Shown piece after piece: positions 17,714-25,193 of a stretch of 64,000 nt of DNA. The DNA lies in contig NZ_BOMW01000020.1 in assembly GCF_016862395.1 (NCBI RefSeq), positions 124,001 to 188,000 on the forward strand, written 5' to 3'. Origin of the DNA: Actinoplanes siamensis. GTDB lineage: Bacteria > Actinomycetota > Actinomycetes > Mycobacteriales > Micromonosporaceae. The stretch's first letter is position 1. Each line of letters starts with the position of its first letter. Position numbers and translations under genes: made by a program. The notes beneath the pieces are model-generated. The model saw nothing but the letters and a program-made list of their open reading frames with translations, had not been told where the DNA came from and did not search any database.

Positions 17714-18213
17714 GTTGAACAGATCTTGAACACGCTGATCTTGTTCAACGAGTCACTCTGCGTATGCGATGACGGCTGGCGCACCGAGCACGAGGGGCGA
17801 TCTGGCCCACCGGTCTCCCCGTGTTGCTGGCCTCGCGCCTCGCTGTTCAACGTCTTCTCGGCGGTAGGAAACCTGTACGAGCCAGGCGGCGACGGCGCGC
17901 GTGAACATCGATGCGCCCGTGAGCGGTGAAGGCGTCAAGAAGCCTTCTGGTGAGACGACGCGGCGCGGCGTGTTCAAGCCTCTCTGGAGGAGCACCCACC
18001 CTCTCTGATCGTGTTCAACATCCACCTTGATCTTGTTCACGTCGCTTCGGATCTTGTTCAACAGCTCTGATGATCTTGTTCAAGTCGGGCTGAGACGTGA
18101 AGCCCACGTCGCCGCCAGAAAAGTCCGAGTGGGCCAGCGTCACGGCGAGAGACGAGACGAGCCATCGTCGGCGTGAGCTGGGTGTTCAACCCCTTTAGAC
18201 GATCTTGTTCAAG
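17714..18213. repeat. Iteron-like array, consensus GATCTTGTTCAAC
   Basis: Full or nearly full copies lie at 17737-17749, 18007-18019, 18029-18040, 18050-18062, 18072-18084 and 18201-18213, with an inverted copy at 17714-17725. Half copies ending GTTCAA(C/G) are at 17843, 17970 and 18182. Four central copies are spaced 22, 21 and 22 bp, two helical turns, so a bound protein would occupy one DNA face. The 588-bp gap 17631-18218 holds no gene I can support. It could be a replication origin, a partition site or a multi-site operator. Confidence 0.8.
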
Positions 18214-18266
18214 GAGATATGACTGCGCTCATGAACCAGCGTGCGGGAGCCGACGCGAGGACCCGA

Positions 18267-18297
18267 TGTCGAAAACCGGGCCGAAATCTGTATCTCT
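18267..18297 (+). promoter_or_regulatory. Promoter-like element B, upstream of the methyltransferase-integrase operon
   Basis: TGTCGAAAAC, then CGG, then GCCGAAATCTGTATCTCT; 28 of 31 bases match element A at 16775-16805 in the opposite orientation. It lies 39 bp before the ATG chosen for the first gene of the rightward operon. Its presence argues against the earlier in-frame start at 18219. Confidence 0.65.
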
Positions 18298-18335
18298 ATA
18301 TGTCAGCGTTCGTCGGCGGACGTGGCCCACCACCC

Positions 18336-19016
18336 ATGCCGCAGACCGAGCCCACCGATAACCGCCCGCCTCGCGCCCCCATCGGCCTACTGCTCGTCCC
18401 GCCGCACACCCACCGACCGCGCAAGCACTCCGGCGCGACCCTGCCCGACTGGTACGGCATCCACCCCGAGCACGTCGCGCACCTGATCGCCCGCTACACC
18501 CGCGACGGCGACACCGTGCTCGACCTCGACGCCCACCCAACTATCGCCGCAGCCGCCCGCCACCTCCACCGCCGCGCAGCCGTTCCGCACACGCAGCGTG
18601 AGGCTTCGCCCGAGCTCGATGAGCCGCACATCGCGGCAGACGGACTCTCGGCTGGGCTGGTCGTCGCGACCCTCCCGCGCCTGGACGTCGACAGCCGTGA
18701 CACCCCGGCCCTCAGCCGCGCCATCGATGCGTGGCGGGCGCACCTGCGCCCCGGCGGGTACCTGCTCACGCTGCTCACCGCCGGGCCGGGAACCGGCGCG
18801 ATCGGGCATCGCTCGATCGTCATCGCCGCCGCCCGCGCCGCCGGGCTGATCTACCACCAGCACATCCCGGCGCTGCTCGCACCGCTGCCGGAGGCCGAGC
18901 CCCGCACCGGCCTCGACGCCGCCAGCCGGCCGCCGCTGCTCGACGGCAAGCACGTCCGCGCTCACCGCGACCTGCTCGCGTTCGCCTCGACTACCCCGGA
19001 GGCCACCGATGCCTGA
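18336..19016 (+). CDS. Degenerate SAM-methyltransferase-like protein
   Basis: A 226-residue protein with the overall layout of the amino-methyltransferase encoded next door, but with altered motifs. D-L-D-A-H-P-T (63-69) replaces the usual D-P-x-A-G-x-G-T AdoMet loop, and no (D/N/S)-P-P-Y catalytic motif is seen. It is probably inactive as a methylase and may be a partner or regulator of the following enzyme, whose start it overlaps by 8 bp. The ATG at 18336 was preferred over 18219 or 18300 because it lies downstream of promoter-like element B. Confidence 0.68.
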   Translation: MPQTEPTDNRPPRAPIGLLLVPPHTHRPRKHSGATLPDWYGIHPEHVAHLIARYTRDGDTVLDLDAHPTIAAAARHLHRRAAVPHTQREASPELDEPHIAADGLSAGLVVATLPRLDVDSRDTPALSRAIDAWRAHLRPGGYLLTLLTAGPGTGAIGHRSIVIAAARAAGLIYHQHIPALLAPLPEAEPRTGLDAASRPPLLDGKHVRAHRDLLAFASTTPEATDA

Positions 19017-19929
19017 CACGCCGTCCCCCTCTCGTCGTGGCGCCGAGAAAGGCAATCCCGCCGTGGCTGGGCTCCTCGCCCAGGGCTACCCCGGCTCGGT
19101 CTGGCTCACCGGCCAGCAGCCCTCCCGAGAGTTGCGTAAAGGCCGCTACGTCGCCGAGTCGATCACCCACCCCGGCAAGATGCTGCCCACCATCGCGCGC
19201 TACGCCATCAACACCTACACCGACCCCGGCGACCTTGTCGCCGACCCCATGGCCGGAATCGGCACCACCGTCGTCGAAGCCATGCACCTCAACCGACACG
19301 GCATCGGCGTCGAATACGAGGATCGATGGGCAGCCCTGGCCGCCGTGAACGTCGCCCTCGCCACCAAGAAGGGCGCGGCCGGCACCGGCGAGATCTACAC
19401 CGGCGACTCCCGACACCTGCCCTCGCTACTGCCTGCACGCGTCCGCGGCACCGTCGCGCTCGTGGTGACCTCGCCCCCGTACGGGTCCTCCACCCACGGC
19501 CACGTCCGCACCCCCGGCCCCCGGCGCGGCAAAGTTCGCAAGATCCACCACCGGTACGGCGGCAGCGACAACCTTGCCTACCGCGACCACGACACCCTCG
19601 CCGAAGGCTTCACCGAAATCCTCACCGGATGCCGGACCATCGTGCGCCCCGGCGGCCACGTCGTCGTGACCGCTCGCCCGTACCGCCGCCACGGCGAACT
19701 CATCGACATCCCGGGCATGGTCGTGTCCGCCGGAGAAGCTGCAGGGCTGGAACTGGTCGAGGAGTGCGTCGCCTTGATGGCCGGCGTCCGCGATGGCCTG
19801 CTCGTACCCCGGGCGTCGTTCTTTCAGCAGACGAACGTTCGCGACGCCATCGCCAACGGAGATCCGGTATGGCTCAGCCAGCACGAAGACGTAATCATCC
19901 TTCGCGCAACCGGGGCGGTGACTGGATGA
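19009..19929 (+). CDS. Site-specific DNA amino-methyltransferase (N4/N6 type)
   Basis: A 306-residue enzyme. The AdoMet-binding motif I is D-P-M-A-G-I-G-T-T (79-87), followed by the acidic V-E-Y-E (101-104). The catalytic motif IV is T-S-P-P-Y-G (154-159), typical of N4-cytosine or N6-adenine methylases. A basic stretch (R-R-G-K-V-R-K) after motif IV may contact DNA. No cognate restriction nuclease is adjacent, so it appears to be an orphan methylase. It could protect the element from host restriction on entry, or mark element DNA; both are inference. It overlaps the next small gene by 4 bp. Confidence 0.88.
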   Translation: MPDTPSPSRRGAEKGNPAVAGLLAQGYPGSVWLTGQQPSRELRKGRYVAESITHPGKMLPTIARYAINTYTDPGDLVADPMAGIGTTVVEAMHLNRHGIGVEYEDRWAALAAVNVALATKKGAAGTGEIYTGDSRHLPSLLPARVRGTVALVVTSPPYGSSTHGHVRTPGPRRGKVRKIHHRYGGSDNLAYRDHDTLAEGFTEILTGCRTIVRPGGHVVVTARPYRRHGELIDIPGMVVSAGEAAGLELVEECVALMAGVRDGLLVPRASFFQQTNVRDAIANGDPVWLSQHEDVIILRATGAVTG

Positions 19930-20186
19930 CCTCCGCCGACCTGCTGGAGACCATCAACAACCCGCGGCTTGATCCCTTCACCCCATTCCGGATGGATCGA
20001 CGGGCACGCGCGGCGCGCGCCGCGAACGCCGATCGCGGTGGCAACGCCACCGCCCCTTGGCCGCGCCCCGGCCAGGACGCTGAAAGGACATCTCATCCGT
20101 GCCCGCCCTACCCACACTCCACTCTCGCCAATCCCGGCGAGCTGTGCTCACAGGCCACTGCGTCCTCCGAGGCAGGTCGCCCATGA
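19926..20186 (+). CDS. Small hypothetical protein, translationally coupled
   Basis: An 86-residue protein. The ATG overlaps the methyltransferase stop (ATGA), and its own stop overlaps the excisionase start (ATGA). The N-terminal 45 residues (M-T-S-A-D-L-L-E-T-I-N-N-P-R-L-D-P-F) look folded; the C-terminus is Pro/Ser/Ala-rich. No recognised family. Its position inside a tight methyltransferase-xis-int operon is the main support. Confidence 0.6.
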   Translation: MTSADLLETINNPRLDPFTPFRMDRRARAARAANADRGGNATAPWPRPGQDAERTSHPCPPYPHSTLANPGELCSQATASSEAGRP

Positions 20187-20392
20187 GCGCGCCCGCCACA
20201 GACGACTGGCAGCCCGACCCGCTCCTGACAATCGACGACGTCGCGGCATGGCTGAGCAAACCGAAGAACACCCTCTACGCCTGGCACAGCCGGCGCAAGG
20301 GACCACGCGCCATCCGAGTCGGCAACACACTGCGCTACCGACGCAGCGAGGTCGAACGCTGGCTCGACGCCCACACCGACCCGGAGCGCTGA
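20183..20392 (+). CDS. xis: Excisionase-like helix-turn-helix protein
   Basis: A 69-residue MerR/AlpA-type winged helix. L-L-T-I-D-D-V-A-A-W-L-S-K-P-K-N-T-L-Y-A-W is the recognition part, and the wing ends R-V-G-N-T-L-R-Y-R-R-S-E-V-E-R-W-L-D. This is the usual architecture of excisionases encoded just before a tyrosine integrase. By family role it bends att DNA and drives the integrase toward excision. The start overlaps the preceding stop (ATGA), and the integrase begins 3 bp after its own stop. Confidence 0.85.
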   Translation: MSAPATDDWQPDPLLTIDDVAAWLSKPKNTLYAWHSRRKGPRAIRVGNTLRYRRSEVERWLDAHTDPER

Positions 20393-20395
20393 GCC

Positions 20396-21610
20396 TTGGC
20401 CCGACCCCCACTACCCATCGGCACCTACGGCACGATCCGCACCGAGCAGCTCGGGCCTAACCGATTCCGCGCCCGAACGCGCTTCCGCGACTACGACGGC
20501 AAGACCCGCGACGTGGAGGCCACAGACGTCAGCGGTCCGGCAGCCACCCGAGCGTTGAAAGTCAAACTGCGTGACCGCACCATCCCCAACGACGACGAGA
20601 TCAATCGCGACACCCGCATCACCACGTTGAGCCAGAAATGGATCGACGAGCTCACCGACGAGCAGCGAATCGCACCACAGACCATCGACCGATACCGTGG
20701 CACGCTGCGCACCGCAATCCTTCCGGCCCTCGGTGAACTCCGGATCCGAGAAGTGACGGTAGGACGCCTCGACCGGCTCCTCCGGGAGATAGCCAAGAAC
20801 CACCCCTCCAAGGCCAAGGGCGCGAAGGTCGCCCTCAGCCAGATGGTCGCCCTCGCGGTACGCCACGGCGCCATCCCCACCAACCCCGTCCGCGACACCG
20901 GGCGACTCCGCAAGCCTCGCCGCGAGGTGACCGTCCTCGACACCGAGCAACTCGAAGCCGTCCGAACCGCGATCCGGGATTGGCAGCAACCCGTCCCCGG
21001 CAAACCCGGACCTCGGCACACCGGCGACCTCGCCGACATCATCGACCTCATGCTCGCGACCGGCGCCCGCATCGGCGAGATCCTCGCCGTTCGGTGGTCG
21101 GACCTCGACCTGACCACGAGCCGTCGCATTCTGACGATCAGCGGCACGCTGGTCTACGTCAAAGGCAAAGGCGTGTTCCGCCAGGACTGGCCCAAGAGCG
21201 AAGCCGGCTATCGCACGATCGTCCTGCCTGGATTCGCGGTCGGGATGCTCCTGGCCCGCAAGCTCACCGCAGCCGACAACGACCACGACGCCGTCTTCGC
21301 CTCCAGAAACGGCACCTGGCTCCAGCCCAACAACGTCCGCCGCCAGTGGCGCCAGGCCCGAGCAGACACCGACCTCACCTGGGTGACGCCCCACACCTTC
21401 CGCAAGACCGTCGCCACTCTCATCGACGACGAGGCAAACACCAAGAGCGCCGCAGCTCAACTGGGCCACGGCAGCGAGGAGGTCACCACCACCTACTACA
21501 TCGCCAAACCCGCGATCGCCCCGGACAACTCAGCAATCCTCGAACGACTCGGAGCCGACCGGACGACCGCCGCAACCCCGGCGCGCAACCGCAGCCAACC
21601 GACCGAATGA
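20396..21610 (+). CDS. int: Tyrosine integrase of element 1
   Basis: A 404-residue tyrosine recombinase. An N-terminal arm-binding domain (about 1-75) and a SAM-like core-binding domain (75-180) precede the catalytic domain. Catalytic residues visible are R225 (T-G-A-R), K267, H333-x-x-R336, H358 (L-G-H-G-S) and the nucleophile at Y367 or Y368. TTG start 3 bp after the xis stop. It lies 143 bp from the tRNA-derived repeat, so tRNA-Pro is its likely target. It is clearly distinct in sequence from the integrase of element 2 although the att core is the same. Confidence 0.95.
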   Translation: MARPPLPIGTYGTIRTEQLGPNRFRARTRFRDYDGKTRDVEATDVSGPAATRALKVKLRDRTIPNDDEINRDTRITTLSQKWIDELTDEQRIAPQTIDRYRGTLRTAILPALGELRIREVTVGRLDRLLREIAKNHPSKAKGAKVALSQMVALAVRHGAIPTNPVRDTGRLRKPRREVTVLDTEQLEAVRTAIRDWQQPVPGKPGPRHTGDLADIIDLMLATGARIGEILAVRWSDLDLTTSRRILTISGTLVYVKGKGVFRQDWPKSEAGYRTIVLPGFAVGMLLARKLTAADNDHDAVFASRNGTWLQPNNVRRQWRQARADTDLTWVTPHTFRKTVATLIDDEANTKSAAAQLGHGSEEVTTTYYIAKPAIAPDNSAILERLGADRTTAATPARNRSQPTE

Positions 21611-21710
21611 TCGCCAACGCTGCCCACTGATCACCAGTGACGAACCTGCCCGCCAAGTCAGGTAAAGCAGGGGTTTTCGGGGGACGGTTCAAAACAGAAC
21701 AGGCAAAAGC

Positions 21711-21748
21711 AAAAGCCCTGACCAGCAATGTTGCTGGTCAGGGCTTTT
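21711..21748 (+). terminator. Terminator after integrase 1
   Basis: A perfect 17-bp stem (21711-21727 with 21732-21748) around a 4-base loop, with AAAA and TTTT at the ends so that it could work in both directions. It lies between the integrase gene and the att repeat. Confidence 0.85.
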
Positions 21749-21753
21749 CAATG

Positions 21754-21796
21754 GTCGGGCTGACAGGATTTGAACCTGCGACCCCTTGACCCCCAG
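21754..21796. repeat. Attachment-site copy at the junction of elements 1 and 2
   Basis: 43 bp identical to 34434-34476, covering the 3' half of tRNA-Pro from the anticodon loop to one base beyond the discriminator. The sequence diverges at once on the far side, so no tRNA can be made here. It serves as the right junction of element 1 and the left junction of element 2. Confidence 0.95.
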
Positions 21797-21894
21797 GCAA
21801 ATCATGATCTTGAATGAGCTCGGTCAACACGTCAGTGAGCTGCGCAGATGCGTCCCCGATCGTCCATGAGCGTCCACCGCGATCACCGGCGATC

Positions 21895-21918
21895 GTCACC
21901 CAGTTAGTCACTCAGGCA
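21895..21918. repeat. 24-bp subterminal repeat, left copy
   Basis: 23 of 24 bases match 34365-34388. It contains GTCACCCAGTTAGTCAC, which itself has two GTCAC half-sites 12 bp apart. Found near both ends of element 2 inside the att repeats, it is a candidate arm-type binding site for the integrase. Confidence 0.6.
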
Positions 21919-21940
21919 GTGTCTGTGCATCAACCGCAGG

Positions 21941-22756
21941 CTAGCTCTTCGCCAGACGCTTGAGGACACTATCGATGAAAGCCCTTACTTCATCGGCGCT
22001 TTGCACATCTTCCACCGCCAGTCGCTCAATAAGACGAAAGCCTGCATTTTTCATAAGGCGGTCCCTGCTTTGGTCAGCAGCGACCCTCCTTGAGTGATTG
22101 CCGCCATCAAGCTCAATAATCGCGGCCCTACCTTCATACACAACCAGAAAGTCGGGCTCGAAATTTCTTCCCACAATTCGCTGAGCAGGAAGTGGGAATA
22201 TCGACAAAGATTCGGTTTCCGGCAGACTCTCTTGCTTTTCCTTAAGCAGTCCGTAGAAACGAACTTCAAGTGCATTGGAGAATTGCAAGCCATCTTCTTC
22301 GAAGCGCTTGACATTGTGCCGAACCGAACGGCCCTGGTTGTTTGCCTTCGGCGGCTCTGATATCGCTTGCTGGACAAGTTCACGCCAGTTCAAGGGTACG
22401 GGCGGCACCCTTTCCTTAAGAACAATTTGCGTCAGGTCACGATCGTCGTTTTGATCGACGGACTTTAATGTTTCAAGAATGTCCGTCAGAAGCTGGTCCG
22501 TGAAACGCGTAATGTTCTCCGTTTCGACCTCGATGATCGCGATGGCGTCTCTGTCATCCCATTCCTGAGTGACCCACTCAACGTTAAGCTTGCTCACCAT
22601 GAGAATGTCCGACGCTAAGTCATCTCGACCTCGGCGTTGCGCTAGGAGTGCAGCAGAACCAAGAAGCTTCTCGTTTCGCCAACGCGTTTTTTCGTCATCG
22701 CTAAGCTCGTCGCTCGCAAGGATAGAGTCGATCGTCTCGTGCTCTGGTGATGTCAA
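21941..22756 (-). CDS. DUF559/Vsr-like PD-(D/E)XK endonuclease, accessory cargo
   Basis: A 271-residue protein. The C-terminal 110 residues carry the DUF559 nuclease signature: E164, P-D202-F, then I-I-E215-L-D217-G-G-N-H and R-D-R-L-x-x-x-G-F-R-L-I-E. This is the metal-binding core of very-short-patch-repair-like PD-(D/E)XK enzymes. The N-terminal 150 residues are helical and acidic, with no family recognised. The gene is much richer in A and T than its neighbours and lies next to the attachment site, as recently acquired cargo does. TTG start with GGAGGACC upstream. A defence or competition role is inference. Confidence 0.78.
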   Translation of the reverse strand: MTSPEHETIDSILASDELSDDEKTRWRNEKLLGSAALLAQRRGRDDLASDILMVSKLNVEWVTQEWDDRDAIAIIEVETENITRFTDQLLTDILETLKSVDQNDDRDLTQIVLKERVPPVPLNWRELVQQAISEPPKANNQGRSVRHNVKRFEEDGLQFSNALEVRFYGLLKEKQESLPETESLSIFPLPAQRIVGRNFEPDFLVVYEGRAAIIELDGGNHSRRVAADQSRDRLMKNAGFRLIERLAVEDVQSADEVRAFIDSVLKRLAKS

Positions 22757-23406
22757 GAAGGTCCTCCCCTATGCACTTTCACCGGCCAGTATGGACTAAC
22801 GATGTGGTGTCAAGCGAGCCTTGACGCCTGCCCCGGTACCAAAGAGTCGGTGCCGGGGGTGGTGGCGCGCGCCCCGATGCGGGCAGGCCCTCGGCCTGCC
22901 GCTTGACCACCTGACCGCTAGGGTCGCAGAGGCTCCGAGGCTCAAGGGCGGCCGCTCGCGGCCGTCGCTTGCGACGCGAAGCGCCCTTGACCTCGGAGGG
23001 GCGGCCCGAACACACTGCGCGCAGCCGCCCCCGGCACCGACGGCCGTGACTCGCGCTGCGGCCGGCGCGGCAGCTCGGCCGCGTCGCCCTGGCCGCGCCG
23101 GTCGGCTGCCGTAACCTCTCTTCACTACCCCCGACCGCCCGACGTCTCGGCGGCCCTCGGTCGTCCGCCCTGCACGCCAGCCGACGGGCGTCGGCGAGCT
23201 CGGGCTAAGCGCCAGCGGCGGCACGAGTTCGCGCCCAGGCGGCGGCGTGAGCGGCCCGTTTCGGGCCGCCTTGAAGACGTACAGAAAGTTTGAACAAGAT
23301 CCGGCAGCCGACCGGCCTTGGCTTCTGGTCGGTGACTCTCATTGCTGCAGCGGATACGGTCAGGTCCCGCCGATCGCCCGTGACGTAATAGTTCCCACCC
23401 GGTAGC
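22757..23406. other. Structured non-coding region of element 2 (candidate transfer locus or replication origin)
   Basis: 650 bp without a credible gene. Strong inverted repeats are an 8-bp stem at 22882-22900, a 17-bp stem with one bulged base (22933-22950 with 22982-22998) whose loop contains the smaller palindrome 22949-22964, and an 8-bp stem at 23251-23269. One copy of the element-1 iteron core, in reverse (GATCTTGTTCAA, 23290-23301), is also here. AICEs need a cis-acting transfer locus for TraB and a single-strand origin for rolling-circle replication; this is the best place in the element for either. Confidence 0.55.
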
Positions 23407-23991
23407 GTGGGAGCCGTGGATGAGCCTGATCGATCCGACGCGCTCCGGACCAAGGTCTTTGGGGAGCGAACCGTCTACGACAACCCGTGGGTACGTCTCA
23501 CCCTTGTAGATATCGAGCCGCCTGATGGGCACAGGTTCGAGCACCATGTTGTACGCCTTCAAACAGTTGTACTTACTGTCGTCATTGACGAACACGACCG
23601 TGTGCTCATGCTCTGGCGGTATCGGTTCGCTACGGATGAGTGGGGCTGGGAGGTACCTGGCGGTATTCTTGAGAAGGGCGAGGATCCGGCTACTACAGCC
23701 GTTCGCGAGGTTGTAGAGGAAACTGGATGGCGACCGGACCGGGTCAAGCAAATAGCAGCCTTTCAACCTATGCCGGGGATGGTAGATACTCCGCATAAAA
23801 TCTATCTCGGAACTGATGCCGTGAAGGTCGGCGATCCCACTGACCTAGAAGAGGCTGGACGAATTGATTGGGTGCCTTTGGATTCGGTACCTGAACTCAT
23901 CGCAAAGGGTCAGATCCTAGGATCAGGATCGATGGTCGGACTGCTGTACCTACTCGCTAATCGAACTGATTCTGGTGTGCGCCCTCGTTAA
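23407..23991 (+). CDS. Nudix hydrolase, possible Pif-like immunity protein
   Basis: A 194-residue protein with an intact Nudix box: G86, E92, R100-E-V-V-E-E-T-G-W108. The family cleaves nucleoside diphosphates linked to another group. In pSAM2 a Nudix-motif protein, Pif, blocks redundant transfer between cells that already carry the element. The same family in the same kind of element makes this a reasonable but untested reading. A GTG nine bases later is an alternative start. The mRNA may have almost no leader. Its stop overlaps the end of the convergent XRE gene by 4 bp. AT content is higher than in the transfer genes. Confidence 0.8.
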   Translation: MGAVDEPDRSDALRTKVFGERTVYDNPWVRLTLVDIEPPDGHRFEHHVVRLQTVVLTVVIDEHDRVLMLWRYRFATDEWGWEVPGGILEKGEDPATTAVREVVEETGWRPDRVKQIAAFQPMPGMVDTPHKIYLGTDAVKVGDPTDLEEAGRIDWVPLDSVPELIAKGQILGSGSMVGLLYLLANRTDSGVRPR

Positions 23992-25127
23992 GGCATCAGC
24001 GCCAGCCGCTCGATGCGAAGTTTCTGGCGGATAGACCCAGCCTGCTTGGCAAGCTTCCGTCCCTCTGTAGCATGAGCGCGCGCTTCAGAGCGGTCGTCGA
24101 GGGCCAAGTAGGCTTTCGCCAGGTCACAGTGCAACGCTGCTGCCGCCCGTGTGCTTACGATTCCACCACCATCAACAGCGGCTTGGAGTTGATTGATGGC
24201 CGTCTCGTCACCAAGCGTCGCCAGGGCGTTTCCGCGCCATCGGGCCAGATGAGCCTCATTGAGGACGATGAATGGCATTTCCGGGTCAACAGCGTCGGGT
24301 CCAGCAGGTAGCAACTGAGACGCCTCATCGAAACATTTTTTGCTGGCCGTCACTTCGTTCGCGGCAGAAAGCACCTCAGCCTTAGCGGCATAGACCCAGG
24401 CCTGAAAACGCGCTGGCACCTTGGTTCCAGCCTCGCTTAGAGCTTCCCCTACGAGCTCAACCGCCGACGCAATATCACCGACATCGACGAGAACGAACGC
24501 CTGTTGAGCCATCGCATGCGCAAGTAGAACGGTGTCGCGGGCTTCCAATGCTGCGTATCGTGCGGTCTCGTGGTGCCGCCACGCTCGACTGATTGCCCCG
24601 ACGTCGAGAGCCTGCCATGCCGCAAGTGCTGCCGCATCAGCCAGGACCGCGGCGAGTGGCCGTCGAATCGACGGAAGGATCGCGTGGGATAGAGCCTCCT
24701 GGACTGTAGTTAGGTGCGCGTTCATCTGGTCAACCAGCGCGGCTCCTCCAACTCGGCAGTCCATGGCTCGTAGATAGTCGGTCTGGGCCGAGAGCAGACT
24801 TGCTGTGGTGTGGTCGATCTGCCTCGCCGCTGCGACTCTCGCTGCAAGAGCGGCGTACTCCGCGCTCTCGTTGTCAGTCTCTCCGGGGTCGCCGACAGGC
24901 GCGAAGAGCTCATCGTCGGTCATACCGTAGATGGCTCGAAAAAGCGATCGGTAAGGCTCGTTGACTGCCCGCTTCCCGTTCTCGAAGTTCGACAGCAGTA
25001 TCTGAAGGCTGCTGGGGCTAGCGATCGGGAGCCCTGATACTTCAGCACGGCGTGTCAACTCTTGTATCACCTGGCTCTGCTTGAGGCCACGAGCCGTACG
25101 CGCCGCCTGCAAGCGAGTCTTCGGCAT
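23988..25127 (-). CDS. XRE-family regulator with TPR-like repeats
   Basis: A 379-residue protein. An N-terminal helix-turn-helix (A-R-T-A-R-G-L-K-Q-S-Q-V-I-Q-E-L to L-S-N-F-E-N-G-K-R, about 8-55) is followed by 300 residues of alanine-rich helical repeats resembling TPRs. Proteins of this layout are common regulators in AICEs and actinomycete chromosomes, where TPRs often sense a peptide or small molecule. ATG with AGGAG upstream. It is transcribed away from the replication-transfer operon, with the palindrome at 25194-25213 in the shared promoter region. Confidence 0.85.
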   Translation of the reverse strand: MPKTRLQAARTARGLKQSQVIQELTRRAEVSGLPIASPSSLQILLSNFENGKRAVNEPYRSLFRAIYGMTDDELFAPVGDPGETDNESAEYAALAARVAAARQIDHTTASLLSAQTDYLRAMDCRVGGAALVDQMNAHLTTVQEALSHAILPSIRRPLAAVLADAAALAAWQALDVGAISRAWRHHETARYAALEARDTVLLAHAMAQQAFVLVDVGDIASAVELVGEALSEAGTKVPARFQAWVYAAKAEVLSAANEVTASKKCFDEASQLLPAGPDAVDPEMPFIVLNEAHLARWRGNALATLGDETAINQLQAAVDGGGIVSTRAAAALHCDLAKAYLALDDRSEARAHATEGRKLAKQAGSIRQKLRIERLALMP

Positions 25128-25193
25128 GTCCGATCTCCTGTTCTGGCAACACTTCTTGATCAGCAGGTACTGATGTGATTACGCCTCGTACAG

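Larger units (their letters stand above)
1..21796. mobile_element. Element 1: T4SS-type integrative and conjugative element, left end outside the window
   Basis: The right boundary is the partial tRNA-Pro repeat at 21754-21796, with a tyrosine integrase (20396-21610) and excisionase-like gene immediately inside it. The minus-strand block 6503-16564 encodes VirB2-, VirB6-, PrgI-, VirB4- and VirD4-like proteins plus a cell-wall hydrolase, the core of a type IV secretion conjugation apparatus. No obvious relaxase is in the window; it may lie to the left, or the replication-relaxation family protein may take part in processing. The left attachment site is predicted beyond position 1. That the element is mobile is inferred from gene content, not shown. 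Confidence 0.85.

Noticed and set aside
17753..18061. Minus-strand frame starting M-N-K-I-R-S-D-V-N-K-I
   Set aside because: Its N-terminus is only the translation of the iterons; no ribosome-binding site and poor codon pattern.
17714..18213. CRISPR array
   Set aside because: Repeats are 13 bp, partly inverted, with 8-9 bp gaps in the phased block and irregular spacing elsewhere, and there are no cas genes.
18219..18335. Longer start for the degenerate methyltransferase gene
   Set aside because: It would include promoter-like element B in the coding sequence; ribosome-binding-site spacing at 18219 is also too short.
21754..21796. A second tRNA-Pro gene
   Set aside because: Only the 3' half is present; the D-arm and 5' acceptor strand are missing, so it is an attachment-site remnant.
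22933..22998. A tRNA-like cloverleaf
   Set aside because: The outer stem is far too long and no anticodon or T-arm consensus is present.
22796..23224. Basic minus-strand frame in the non-coding region of element 2
   Set aside because: Arg/Ala-rich translation dominated by hairpin sequences; no family, no ribosome-binding site.
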